64,000 bases of DNA, taken from assembly GCA_036873135.1 (NCBI GenBank), contig JAPTYO010000005.1, positions 5,806,166-5,870,165 of the forward strand. The letters are read 5' to 3'. The notes below the pieces were generated by a model. The model was not told the DNA's origin. It did no database searches and was given only the letters and a program-made list of their open reading frames with translations. Shown in pieces: positions 22,401-33,960 of this stretch; within the stretch, counting starts at the first letter, position 1; each line of letters starts with the position of its first letter. The DNA comes from Clarkia xantiana subsp. parviflora. Taxonomy: Eukaryota > Streptophyta > Magnoliopsida > Myrtales > Onagraceae. The position numbers and the translations under genes are program-made.

Positions 22401-23508
22401 TTATTTTTTCAAAATAGGGTACGCTCTCATATTTGGATTATGAGGTAGTAGTTAACAAGACACTTAATTTAACAATTATAGTTTTTGGGTTTCGACATTG
22501 GGCCGCGGGTTGGTATGTTGTAATTTGTAGCATCCCGAGTCGGAGCAATTGTCTTCACTAGTCTAATTTAATCGACTGAATCTGTTGTGATCACGTGAAA
22601 TTAGAATGATATATTTTTGTTAAGTTCGAATAGTACATCTCTTACATTATATGAAAAACTATTTTAAATTCGATGTGAGAAAAATCCGGATATCGCATAA
22701 TTGGTTATAATCGTAGATTATACTTTTGATTATTATGACGATCGGTAAACTAAACGATGGCATCTTGGAATGCATAACGCATCCCACTCTTAACACGCCA
22801 GATCGTATCTTACCGTGATCTTGACACGCGTCTTTTAGATTCGGAGACGAAGCTAGGATTTTTATTCGGAGGCCGATGGCAAGAATTGAACTATGTGGAA
22901 ACAATCATTGTAATAAAATTTTAGGGGGGCGAATATAAGACTTTAAAATGTCATATTGATAATTTCACTTTCAAAATTACATATCGGAAAAAGTTGAGGA
23001 GGCAATTGCCCACTTGACCCTTTATATATCTGTCCCCTTTTAGATTTAATATTTTTTTTTTTTTATAAAGTTCACCAATTCCAACAGATATTTAAATAAA
23101 ACTACAAAATTAATTATATTGAGTGGATGTGTCAATATAACAACAGTGACAAACTCAAATTGCAAAGATGGGTTTCAAACATGTTATGGGTGCTGACCAA
23201 ACTCAAACTATTAATTTAGATGTTGAGCAAACATGCTACGGTGCCGGCCAAACTCAAATTGCGCTTAGTTCCATCACCATATGTGATGATAATGAATGAT
23301 TGCAAGAAGTTTTTTTTTTCTAATTACCATGGAGGAAGTTAATACTAGATTTGGTAAGGAAACTTCACTAATTTTTTTTATTCAGTTTCAAGGAAAACTT
23401 TTATTCTCTTACAATTCCAAATAGAATCCACACATTGTCTTTTTTCAATACAACAAGTCATTTTGCATTTCTGAGGAAAAACGTATTTTCATGCATATGT
23501 TGATTACT
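22401..23508. other. Intergenic with dispersed repeat copy 2
   Basis: No gene is visible. The stretch at about 22915-23045 is a relative of the repeat at 21360-21560. At 23150-23270 a word CAAACTCAAATTG and the phrase around ATGTTATGGGTGCTGACC recur in diverged form. Confidence 0.45.
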
Positions 23509-24144
23509 TCAATTCTGAATCTTTATCTGTTCGTAAAATCGAGCAATGAATTCCTCAGCCTTCGCATCAATCATTTCATCACCGCCATCTCCCAGATCAC
23601 GATCACCGTCCCCAGATTTCTCAATCGGATTATTGGATTTGAAGTTATTCCGAGGTGAGTCGTACTCAGACGCGTTTCCCCCCTCTAACACCGTCAGAAA
23701 AGAAGAGTAGCTTGAGATAGGTTTAAGCGACAGCGCCACAGGGGAAGTGCACTTTGCACCATCCTCAAACTTACCCTCCAAGCTCAGGACAGGCAGAGAA
23801 ACCTTAGGAGCGTCGGACGGTAAAACCGAGCAATTCTGGGCTCGCATTGTCCCGACCACCCTGTTCAGAAGCTCTGACGACGCAACAGTTTCCACTTGCA
23901 TGGACTTTGGTATCTTATTAGAGCGGCGGTTAAGGAGGAGCAATAAGCCCCTAATGAAGCGCAGGGATCGGCGCTTCTTAGGCGGTGGTGGGCCGCGCAT
24001 GGCGATTGCGGTTTGCGAGTCGGGTTCCATTTGGAAAGAAGGAAGATGCCCTGATTTGCCTAATGGAGACTGTTGGAGGGCCCTAATGGCCTTCCTTAAT
24101 GAGAAACTAATTGCACCCTGCAAATTGCAGGTGCAATGGTACAA
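23509..24144 (-). CDS. DUF761 family protein
   Basis: One uninterrupted frame of 211 aa. The C-terminus DAKAEEFIARFYEQIKIQ is the hallmark of the plant DUF761 (cotton fibre expressed protein) family, which usually ends in this short motif. Upstream are a basic stretch (PPPPKKRRSLRFIRGLLLLLNRR), a Ser/Pro-rich middle and an acidic Gly/Asp run. The biochemical role of the family is not known. A TATA-like CTATATAA lies at 24185-24192 on the minus strand, which would make the ATG at 24144 the first in the transcript. A second in-frame ATG at about 24030 (MEPDSQ) is the alternative start and would drop 38 residues. An adjoining TTGCAG word leaves open an intron in the 5' part. Confidence 0.75.
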   Translation of the reverse strand: MYHCTCNLQGAISFSLRKAIRALQQSPLGKSGHLPSFQMEPDSQTAIAMRGPPPPKKRRSLRFIRGLLLLLNRRSNKIPKSMQVETVASSELLNRVVGTMRAQNCSVLPSDAPKVSLPVLSLEGKFEDGAKCTSPVALSLKPISSYSSFLTVLEGGNASEYDSPRNNFKSNNPIEKSGDGDRDLGDGGDEMIDAKAEEFIARFYEQIKIQN

Positions 24145-24184
24145 AAAAAGGGGCTATGAGGTTCAAACTGGAAGATCCCTCCAG

Positions 24185-24192
24185 TTATATAG
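24185..24192 (-). promoter_or_regulatory. Possible TATA box of the DUF761 gene
   Basis: CTATATAA on the minus strand, about 40 bp upstream of the first ATG of the frame. Spacing suits a start of transcription near 24158. Sequence evidence only. Confidence 0.4.
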
Positions 24193-24484
24193 TAATGCAG
24201 ATTCTCTCTAGTTTACTAAATATAAATAAATTACAAAAATAGAAGGGGGTTTTAACCGCCAGATTCCGTAACTCTAAATAGATGGTGTGGGAAATTACCT
24301 AATTGGCCCTGGAAGTCAAAACTTCAAATTTCAAGTTTACCCAACAGAAAGCATGGCAACCAAACTAGTTGGGCGTTATTTGGGTCTCTCTCTCGAAGGA
24401 CCGCGTTATTCCAAACAAGTTACTCACATCCGTGGAAGGGGTACCAAAGTTTATGTTCATGAGGGTATAACTGTAAAATACCCT

Positions 24485-24705
24485 TAGAAGAATGGTCCAT
24501 CACGCTCCAATAGCACCATGCTTTTGATTTTTTTTTTTTTTTTTTGTATTTTTCTATTGCCCTAAATGTGAACCCTAGAAGGAAATTGATATTATTAATA
24601 GTATGATGCAAATATTAGGTGTGGTTACAAAAATTTATATTTTTTCATACTTTTAAAGTTTTACATATGTTACAATTAAGTCCACCATAATCTATTACAT
24701 CTATA
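24485..24705. mobile_element. MITE copy, same family as 53664-53897 (partial)
   Basis: It shares with the 53.7-kb copy the words AGCACCAT, TTTCTATTGCCCTAAA, GTGAACCCTA, ATTATTAATAGTATGAT and ACAATTAAGTCCACCATA in the same order. The left terminus is degraded and the right terminus is missing. Confidence 0.7.
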
Positions 24706-25346
24706 AAAAGCTGAAAATTTAAATTTGTCCTCACATAAAAAATGTCCTCACATATGTTTTTTTGGCCAAAATGTCCTCACATATTCAAATCCAAAAGACA
24801 CCATCTATTGACTATTCATAAACACTTATTCTCTATTAACTAAACACCCTCAGGAGAACTTTCACACCTATTCGGCCCACTCAAACCCCAAAACTAAAAG
24901 ACACCATCCAACATCCATAACTGCTAATTGCTTGACATGTTGTACTGATATTAACATTTTCCATTTCATCAGTTTATCGTTGTTTCCTCTGTTGCTAGCG
25001 GTGGTTCTTTGCTTAGCAATTCTAGTCTATATGCATTCAATACCTTGTCAAGATCCCTTAACACTGAGCGTAAATCTCTTTGTTGTCGACTTTCACTGAG
25101 CGTTTTTGGTAATCATTCTTATTACAGCATATTACTTGGTAAGTTTGTTTGTGTTTTCTTTCAGGTTTTATGCTTACTTTGAATTTTGATTGTTGGCTAA
25201 GGTTACATATTTTCTGGGTCATAAAAACTCACAAACAGAATTCTCTTACATGTCTTTAATATGGATGTTCAGTCTGATCTAGCTAGCTACTTGTTCTGGT
25301 ATTAATTAATTTAATTTCGGTGCTTTATTTTCTGTATTTGCAAATA
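24706..25346. other. Intergenic, AT-rich
   Basis: No gene or recognisable repeat beyond short AT-rich words. A CCTCACATAT word is repeated at 24730-24785. Confidence 0.4.
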
Positions 25347-26171
25347 TCTATATAATAAATAGACTGAGTCTTGAAAAAAGAATATTGGAATCTCTCTCAA
25401 ACTACTAAGTCAGCTTCTTTTACCAATCAAATGTTACAATCAACATGTATACTTTCTTATTTTCCCTTTTAGTCACAATTAATACTTTTTTTACAAAAAA
25501 TCTCGTGAAATTACGTTGCAATTAGGGTTTATATTAAATTAGATACGTTTTGCAGCGTTTCTCAAATTAATTAGAAACTGTGGTCAAATTAAGGTTCTTT
25601 TTGAGAATCTTTTAACTTTTTAATGGGAGAAATGAGACATAGTGAAGTACAGTAATTTTGGCCTGTTTGATTTATGAAATTTCGAACAACCGATTTTGCC
25701 CCGATTCAAAATATAATTTTCTCTAGACATTTTTTAAGTGGTGTTGCCCATACAACTTTTTTAATCGGATAATAGAATTGAAACATTTGACATAATCGTC
25801 ATGTTTATCAAATGTCTTCTCATAACCAGACCAAACGAGGGCTCATACCTGAAGGGCATCATTTCTCTATGTACTTTCTTTGACGAAAAATACACAACGC
25901 TTCAGCCACGGAACTTGTTGCTCCGTTAATCCTCAAAATACACCAAAACACCACATGCCCATTTAATTTCCTCATCAAACAAGTCATATTACTTTATTTC
26001 AACCACTTTCACTTTCTAATTCTCTCTTGTTCGCTATTTCCTATAGGTTTCGCAAACCTCGCTATGGTTTCTAAATTCTAATACTTCCTTAAAATAGTAT
26101 AATTCTTTAAAACACTTGATTATATCCTACAAAAGAACGATACTTCTAAATTAAATATCATTATATAAAAC

Positions 26172-28313
26172 ATGTCGTCGGAGGAAGTAGCAGAGCTAAC
26201 TGCTAGTAACATTAAGCTCAAAATAGCACCGTCGATCCCGCCGGAGAAGCAATCGTTTCCGCCTGAAAACCAAGGAGCTCATTTAGATCTGCCTCAAGGC
26301 ATGGAAGTCGATCTACTGAGAACTTCGACCCAGATCTCATACAAAGAAAAGCTCACTGGGATCATTCCAGGGGCCTACGAGAGAGCCTTCTACCAAGAAC
26401 GTGCACTACTAGATGAATCTGATGATGACTCTGAGGTCCCTCCGTTTTGCAGTGGAAGGCTGAAATTCTCCCTTTCAAAAGAGGAGAAGATCAGAATTCG
26501 GGCAAAGTTCCGAACTTCAATTATAATCAAGCTTGTGGGCAAAAGTGTGCAATATCATTATCTAGTCCAAAAGATTCGAAACATCTGGAAACCTATGGGA
26601 GAGCTGTCTTGTATTCTCTTAGGAGAGGGCTTCTACCTTATCAAATTTAGTCTTATGGAAGATATGGATAAGGTCCTTCGTAATGGACCTTGGTTTATCA
26701 ATGGACAATTCCTATCTATTCGTTTGTGGGAACCAAAGTTTAATCCGGAAAAAGCCAACGTTACAAGTGTGGCTATGTGGATCAGATTACCCAGGCTGCC
26801 TATGGAGTTCTATGACTCAGAAATTCTGACAGGGATTGGAAATAAAATCGGTCCCCTTCTCCGGATCGATAATGTCACCATTAATGCAGAAAGGGGCCAA
26901 TTTGCTAGATTATGTGTCCAAATAGACATGAGCAAACCGCTTCCTCCTGCTATTGAAATAGATGACTACATTCAAAAGATATCATACGAAGGGATTCAAT
27001 CCTTATGTTTCATATGTGGGATTGTTGGTCACAAGGAAGAAAATTGTATGAATGTACCACCAGAACCTGCTCCCGCACCTTCTCCGACCCCCTCGACTGA
27101 TCACCCTCCAAGCACCGCTGCTACCCCGAAAAGCCCAGTTGGTCACACCACAGGCACCGCTACTACTCCGAATGCCTCGACCAGTCACGCAACAGACACC
27201 GCTGCTACTCTGACCGTCTCTTCCAACAACACGGTGGTCACTGCTATACCACATGTTGATATTAAATCTGAGAGAGGGCCCTGGATGCTGGTCACTCGTC
27301 GGAAATCAAAAGCTCCGGCGAGGAACCCAACACACTCATCGGTAATTGTTGACATCCGTACTGCTGGTCTTCAAAACCGTACATCAACGGCTAGAAGCGA
27401 TTCCCCAAAAAACTCCAAAGATTGGACAAAAAACCCTAATGGGGCGCACCACAAGTCTGTTGATGGACAAAAGTTGAAAGAGGCCAAAGTTGGACCAGCA
27501 TCCAATATGCCACGACTTGGTTTCAGTAATATTGGCAAAGAGTATGTTGGGCCAAACAATGGAGCCCATATCGTGATAAATAAGAACCATCTTATTGATT
27601 CAAATTTGGATGGTACAATTACAAGAGCTCAGAATCAGATGTCCACCGGTTCAATCAAGGCCGGTCTGACCAGTGCCCAATTGGTCAACAGAGTTGAACC
27701 AGTCATGCTTTCCAAACCGGTCTGGATCTCTAAATTAAAGACGATCACAGAAGCTAACCCTCCTTCATCTAACTTGGTCACCGGCCTCCTGGACAATAAC
27801 AAATCAGACGTGATTCACAGGACTGCTGAAAATGGAGCGGGAGATGAGGACTTCATGAATGGCTCAATTTCACAAACTTCAAATTTTATATCTAATAATT
27901 ATTCTTCTCATTCTCTAGTAGATTCGGCTGCTGCTCTTACTACCCTCACGGCCGCTAGCAATAGAGTGGAAATTGAAGAAAATATGGAGTGCTCAGTTGT
28001 ACAACTTTCAAATTCTGACGGAAGAAAGACTACTCTTGGTGCTCGTCCACAAGCTTTCAAATCACGCAAGCGAGGCCAAATGCACATCCCGTGTAATTCT
28101 CCCGAAAGAGGTAACCGAATGAAAACTAACAATGAAGGCGTAGGTATACCAAAAGAAGGAAAATCTCTTTGTGTAATGCAGGAGCCGCCTGGTTTTGAAA
28201 ATATGGAAATAAATGATTGTGGTGTTGATAATTTGGAAACGAATGATTTGGCACAACTTGTTGTCAGGCATGTAGGAGACGGTCCAGATGTTAATCTGAT
28301 CACTGACTCCTAA
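26172..28313 (+). CDS. LINE ORF1 (DUF4283 and zinc knuckle)
   Basis: An intact frame of 713 aa. A DUF4283 region spans about residues 85-235 (FYLIKFSLMEDMDKVL, GPWFINGQFLSIRLW, VAMWIRLPRLPMEFYD). A CX2CX4HX4C zinc knuckle follows at about 279-292 (CFICGIVGHKEENC). The rest is Pro/Thr/Ser-rich and low in structure. Plant L1 elements use this protein to bind their RNA. A gap of 29 bases separates it from ORF2. The start is the first ATG of the frame; the leader is almost absent (see the LINE entry). Confidence 0.88.
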   Translation: MSSEEVAELTASNIKLKIAPSIPPEKQSFPPENQGAHLDLPQGMEVDLLRTSTQISYKEKLTGIIPGAYERAFYQERALLDESDDDSEVPPFCSGRLKFSLSKEEKIRIRAKFRTSIIIKLVGKSVQYHYLVQKIRNIWKPMGELSCILLGEGFYLIKFSLMEDMDKVLRNGPWFINGQFLSIRLWEPKFNPEKANVTSVAMWIRLPRLPMEFYDSEILTGIGNKIGPLLRIDNVTINAERGQFARLCVQIDMSKPLPPAIEIDDYIQKISYEGIQSLCFICGIVGHKEENCMNVPPEPAPAPSPTPSTDHPPSTAATPKSPVGHTTGTATTPNASTSHATDTAATLTVSSNNTVVTAIPHVDIKSERGPWMLVTRRKSKAPARNPTHSSVIVDIRTAGLQNRTSTARSDSPKNSKDWTKNPNGAHHKSVDGQKLKEAKVGPASNMPRLGFSNIGKEYVGPNNGAHIVINKNHLIDSNLDGTITRAQNQMSTGSIKAGLTSAQLVNRVEPVMLSKPVWISKLKTITEANPPSSNLVTGLLDNNKSDVIHRTAENGAGDEDFMNGSISQTSNFISNNYSSHSLVDSAAALTTLTAASNRVEIEENMECSVVQLSNSDGRKTTLGARPQAFKSRKRGQMHIPCNSPERGNRMKTNNEGVGIPKEGKSLCVMQEPPGFENMEINDCGVDNLETNDLAQLVVRHVGDGPDVNLITDS

Positions 28314-28342
28314 TTCAGTTTATTCGATGCTCTTAATATTGT

Positions 28343-31300
28343 GTGTTTATTATGAGTATTATGAGCACCTCTAATGTGACTGTACACGATAGATTACATC
28401 TCAATTTGATGGTGTGGAATGTTTGTGGGCTGGGTAACTCTACTGCGATTACTGCCATTAAAAATTTGCAGCGACTCCATAAGCCTTCAATAATGATTAT
28501 TATTGACACTCGACTGAGAGGTGCTAAAATGGAAGAACAAGCAAAGAAACTCCCGTTTAACAATTTTTTGGGAGTTGAATCTAGGGGACTTCGAGGTGGC
28601 ATTCTTCTTCTTTGGAATGACTTCGAAGTTACTGTCAAGTTCATGGCATCCACGGAACAGGAACTGCACGTTGAAATCCAGGTACCCCATACACCTACTT
28701 CTTGGTTGTTGTCTGCTGTGTATGCTAGCACTATGCTTAAGGACAGAATGGTTTTATGGGATAATCTTAGAGTTATTGCTGAGTCGGTGAGCTTGCCTTG
28801 GATTGTGATGGGTGATTTCAATGAGGTTGCTAGTGCTAGTGAGAAATTTGGGGGTAATCCTGTTAATCGTAAGCGGGTCTCCTTATTCAATAACATGATT
28901 AGTGACTGCAATTTGATTGATCTAGGCTTCATTGGTAATAAATTTACTTGGATCAACCGGTGGCAAAGGGGACCCCTTATCCAAGAACGCCTTGATAGGA
29001 TGTTAGCCTCTATGGATTGGAGAATGTTGTTCCCCAATGCCATCGTTATCCATGTTACTAGAACCCACTCTGACCATTGCCCTCTACTTCTTAAAACCAA
29101 TGGCAATAGTTCAGGTAGAAAACCTCGTCCATTTCGCCATGAACCAATGTGGTTTGACCACCCAGGGTTCGAACCTCTTGTTGCCACCACTTGGGATGAT
29201 GCTCACAATTGTATTGACTCTGCTATGTCCATGTTTCGTACTAGAGTGTTGGATTGGAATAAAAATGTCTTTGGAAATGTTTTCAAAAAGAAAAAAAGAC
29301 TTCTTGCCCGTTTGAAAGGTATCCAAGACAAACTTGCTTCTTGCCCTAACCCTTTTCTTCTCAACTTGGATAAGAATCTCCAAAAAGAACTTGCAGAAGT
29401 TCTTAACCAAGAGGAGAAACTTTGGGCTGCAAAATCTCGTACTAAATGGATTAGAGATGGGGACAGAAACACTAAATCTTATCATTTGTCCACTATTGTC
29501 AAAAGGAGGTCTAATCGTATTTTTCCTATTAAAGACAATAGTGGAAACTGGGTGGACGACCCTGCATCTGTCCAACTTTTGTTTCAACAATATTTTATCG
29601 AGTTATTACTTCCAGTAAGGCGTGCTCGGATAGGGATATGACTCCTCCAACTCGATGGAGAAAGTCAGTTACCCCTAACCAAGCCACCTGGCTGGCTCGT
29701 CCGGTTTCTATGGATGAAATAAAGAAAGCCATTTTGGACCTAAAACTGTTCAAGGCTCCAGGCCCGGATGGCCTCCATCCCGCTTTTTTTCAGAAATTGT
29801 GGCATTGCACTGGAAGTTCTCTCATTCATGCCATATCAAGAATTTTCAGAACGACTATGATTCCACCGGGTTGGAATGATACCTTGCTTTGCCTGATTCC
29901 TAAATGCAAAAATCCAACTAGTGTTACTCATTACCGCCCTATTAGTTTGTGTAACACAACTTACAAAATTGTTTCAAAAATTCTTGTTAATAGAATCCGC
30001 CAGAGAATGAAGGAGCTGATTTCTCCTTTTCAATCTAGTTTCATTACTGGACGGAGGGGGGCGGATAATGTGGTCATGCTTAGGGAGGTACTTCATTTTG
30101 CAAAAAAGAAGCAGGGTAAAAAAGGGTGCATGATTTTAAAACTTGATTTGGAGAAAGCTTACGATAGATTGGAGTGGGACTTCATCAGGAAAACTCTTTA
30201 CTTTTTTGGCTTTCCAGAGCCAATTATTTCCCTGATTATGAATTGTGTCTCTTCATCCTCCATTAGCATTCTTTTTAATGGGGGAAAATTAGACAGTTTT
30301 GCTCCGTCGAGGGGCATAAGGCAAGGGGACCCAATCTCTCCTTATCTGTTTATCTTGTGTATGGAATACCTTGCTTACCTCATCGATGAAGAAGTCATGA
30401 ACAATAATTGGAAAGGTATTAGGGTGGGTCGTAGAGCTACTCCTCTCACTCATTTATTTTTTGCGGATGACCTTATCCTTATGGCTGAGGCCACTACTAG
30501 TAACTGTTTGTGCATTCAATCGGTCCTAAATATTTTTTGTGATATGTCGGGACAAAAAATTAATTCTGGAAAGTCTATTATTACCTTCTCAAAAAATACT
30601 CCCGAAAGTGATAGGACTGTGATTTCTAATTTATTCAATATTCGAACTGTGGAGAACTTTGGGACTTATCTTGGATTTCCGTTGGATATATCTAATGCTA
30701 AAGTTAGCTCATTTAACTTCATCATTGATAAGGTTAGAGCGAAACTGACTGGATGGAGAGCAAACCTTCTTTCTATGGCTGGTAGAGTTACCTTGGTTAA
30801 GTCTGTCATGTCTACTATTCCTTCTTATTATATGCAATGCACTATGCTTCCTAAGAAGGTTTGTGAAGATCTTGATAGATTGAATAGGAACTTTGTATGG
30901 GGGAGCACAGATCAAAGGAGGAAAATGCATCTAGTTAGTTGGGAGGAGATTACTAAACCTGTAGCACTAGGTGGCTTAGGCATCAGAACGTCAGAGATGA
31001 GAAACAAGGCACTCCTTGGAGGTTTTGCTTGGAGACTGAATAATGTGAGCGCCCCATGGACAAATTTGCTTAACAACAGGGTTGCCAGGCAACTTGTTTC
31101 TCCATATTGTCGCACTCCTTGTAATTGGAGAGCCATACAGGAAGGGTTAAAAACCCTCCAGACTGGGATGGGATGGTCAATCGCCAACGGTAACTCAATT
31201 AGACTTTGGGAGGATATTTGGGTGGGTGACTATCCGTTAAGATCAGTTGTTTCAGGTCCTCTTCTTGAACATGAACTCGACATGAAGGTTGGAGATGTTT

Positions 31301-32508
31301 TCCAAAATGGAGCATGGAACTTGGATTCTCTTTCCATGAGACTCCCTTCCGAGCTTATTGATATTATTAGGAGCATACCCGGGAATTTGACCGCTCAAAT
31401 GCAGGACACTCGAATTTGGAGACACTCTAGAACAGGAGTCTACTCCAATGCAACTGCTTACGAGGCTCTTACCACCAAGGATGACCCCCCTACAGATTCT
31501 AATTGGAATTGGATTTGGAAAATACCCACTTTGCCTCGAATACACTATTTCATTTGGCTTGGATTTAGGAATAGACTTGCCACCACCTCGCTCCTCAGTC
31601 GACGAGGATACAATCTCTCCCCAATCTGTCAGGTTTGTTCTAGGGATGTCGAGGACATTAACCATATTTTTAGGGATTGCTCTCCTGCAAAAACAATGTG
31701 GGAAAACTGCCCCATCCCAAATATTTCGTTAGCTTCTTTCAACCTTCGCTTGGAAGAGTGGATTAAGTTTAACTGTACTGTCAGGGACACACTTGTCCAA
31801 GGGGTGGACTGGAGAACAATTTTTTGTTATTGTCTTTGGAATATTTGGAAGAGTCAGAATGCCTTTGTTTTTCAAGGAACACCTGTTACTAATGATGTTT
31901 TTAGTGTTTCTCTTGTACAAGCTAGACATTTTCAGGTGGCCATGGAGAAAGAAACCCCTAAAGCTCCGACCTTGACCATCCAAGTGAAGTGGATTCCACC
32001 TGAGCACGGATGGGAAAAACTTAATACGGATGGAGCTTCACATGGGAATCCGGGAAAAGCAGGAGCCGGAGGAGTGATCCGTGATTGTAAAGGGAATTGG
32101 ATTTCAGGATTCTCTCGTAACTTAGGTGTTACTAATAGTTTACTTGCAGAGTTTTGGGCCATCAGGGATGGCCTTTCCCTTGCGCTCCAGTTGGATATCA
32201 AATATTTACACGTCGAGACGGATGCGTTGATTGCCCAACAACTTATCTCTGAAACTGAAGAGCGCAATTTGAAATTCATGCCTATTATTTTGGATTGCAG
32301 GAACCTCTTGCTGCAGTTTCGCAAATACAAGATTAGACACATTTATCGGGAAGCGAACTCAGTTGCGGACGCCATGGCTAGGATTGGAGCACTCCAACAT
32401 TCTAGTTTTCTTTTGCATTGTGTACCTCCTAGAGAGGCTCGTCTTTGTACGTTCAATGATATTGTTGGGGTATGTATTCCCCGTATTGTTAGAAACGACA
32501 ATGTGTAG
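28343..32508 (+). pseudogene. LINE ORF2 (endonuclease, reverse transcriptase, RNase H), frameshifted
   Basis: Two overlapping frames together cover a normal plant L1 ORF2. The first (28343-29641) has the endonuclease motifs VWNVCGLGN, GDFNEV and SDHCPLL. The Glu expected in the second motif (usually ET[KR]) appears as Asp (IIDTRLRG). The second frame (to 32508) holds the reverse transcriptase with LDLEKAYDRLEWDF, GIRQGDPISPYLF and FFADDLILMA. A zinc-binding zf-RVT segment follows (CQVCSRDVEDINHIFRDC), then an RNase H domain with TDGASHGNPG, an AEFWAIRDGL Glu, VETDA and NSVADAMA. The frame is lost at about 29600-29612, where one base appears to be missing. The RNase H domain is typical of plant L1 lineages. 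One frameshift in 4.2 kb suggests a fairly young copy. Confidence 0.88.
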
Positions 32509-33162
32509 GTGATATTTGGTTAGGCGGTCGTCTTGTTATCACACGTCGCCTAACATATCTATATTTAATCCTTTTTCTACCAAAAAAAAAAAGATCATTA
32601 TATATGTATGCCTTGGTGAAAAAAGTTGATGGATGGACGGATGGATTGTGGAGGTAGGGATATGGTGATCTATCATTAATCCACTTTATTTTCATCACTT
32701 TGTAAAAGATGATCATTTTGCGTCGCCTAACTAATCACTGATAGGGTTTAAGATTTAGAACCACTTCACCAGGTTGGTGGTTGAAGCTTTTAATTTTAGG
32801 ATTCGTCTAAAATAAACTCGAGTTTATTTCAACTAGATTTCTCAGTCATCAGATTATGCATGTCTAATAAACAATTTTTATATCTCCTGAATTCGGATTG
32901 ATTCTCTCTCATGATCTAACGGTTGAGAAACCGAGTTGAAATAAACTCGATTGTATTTTATATTATTTTTTTCTCTGTTGTAGTTCAGTCATTAATTGTT
33001 TTGTTAGAAATTTTCTGTATTTAAATAATACATAAATTTTCTTCATTTATCTCAGTATGTCCCCAATTTTTTTTCCCCAAATCATGTATATATATATATT
33101 AGTAAATATAAATTATATATACTGTATCACCCGCGTGCAACGTACGCGCAACAAATTCTAGT

Positions 33163-33215
33163 AATAAAAAAACCAAAAACATGGTGCTCTTGGAGCATCG
33201 TAGAAAAATCCTCCA
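33163..33215. mobile_element. Terminal fragment of the 53.7-kb MITE family
   Basis: It contains AAAAAAACCAAAAACATGGTGCTCTTGGAGCAT and then GTAGAAAAATCC, which is the right terminus of the MITE at 53664-53897. Only this end is present, directly next to the Helitron end. Confidence 0.6.
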
Positions 33216-33960
33216 TTAGTTACCAATCCAAAGCTAGTCTCTAAAATATCAATTTCCCTCTAATGTTTGAGTAATTTTAAAGAATAACCATTTATGTTAA
33301 CTTTTCCAAATTTTGCCAGTTGTTTCTATAATCTTGCAAAGTTACCCCATTTGTCACTTTTGCAATCTATATATATACTAACAAAATTGATTTGTTGGGC
33401 CTCAATAGCAACACTCAAAGAAGCTTTTGGGACTCAACGGCAATAGCTATAGAAGTTTTTAGGAGCTCAACTGTAACACCCGTAAAAATACTCGAGTGAA
33501 ATCATCAATTCCAATTTAGCAAAATGAACCATTATATTGTTTCAAGCATTACAATTGAATATCTAGAAAGCTTTTACAATCGAGTCCCAGCTAAATTTTT
33601 TGGCAGCTCCTTTAAAAGTCCTAACTTAAGGGGCCAAAGTGACATTTCAATTGTCACCCATGATTCAGTTCAATCATCTTGCCAAATGAAAATAATCCAT
33701 AATAAATTTAAAGCTCAAAAGCACCAACTTTCAGTTCAATTAGCATCAGCAGTACGGGCAAACAATTCCGAACCAAGCAATAACAGCAGATGTATATATA
33801 AGCCAAACCAACCAGTTGAACCCAAGACAGCACTAGAAGAAGAAGAAGAGCATTGTGTATCATAAAGGATTTGCAGTTCAGAGGAAGAAACATAACTTTT
33901 ATCCTTGTATTACCTTACCTTGAATTTACAGTCCTTGCTTATTGCACTTGTAATGTTGTT
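33216..33960. other. 3' flank of CTP synthase
   Basis: No independent gene is supported. Open frames on the plus strand at 33524-33865 run antisense to the probable 3' UTR and have no domain. The rest is AT-rich. Confidence 0.45.

Larger units (their letters stand above)
26168..32593 (+). mobile_element. L1-type LINE retrotransposon with 11-bp target duplication
   Basis: The unit carries ORF1, ORF2, a short 3' tail and a run of 12 A (32582-32593). The word ATCATTATATA occurs just before it (26157-26167) and again right after the poly-A with one spacer base (32595-32605), which fits a target-site duplication. The 5' end then lies only four bases before the ORF1 start codon, so the original 5' leader is missing and this copy is 5'-truncated. 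ORF1 is intact; ORF2 has one frameshift. Confidence 0.85.
25347..33161. mobile_element. Putative Helitron interrupted by a LINE
   Basis: The left end is A/TCTATATAATAAATAG. The right end has CGCGT-GCAACGT-ACGCG (a 5-bp stem hairpin), then about nine bases and CTAG/T. A|T flanks, 5' TC and 3' hairpin plus CTRR are the marks of Helitrons. The left end is very like that of the second Helitron in this window (TCTATATATAATATAA at 44953). Without the LINE the element would be about 1.4 kb and non-coding, so non-autonomous. The pairing of these two ends is an inference; there is no target duplication to test it, because Helitrons make none. Confidence 0.45.

Noticed and set aside
33524..33865. 113-codon frame on the plus strand
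   Set aside because: No domain; it lies antisense to the probable 3' end of the CTP synthase transcript.
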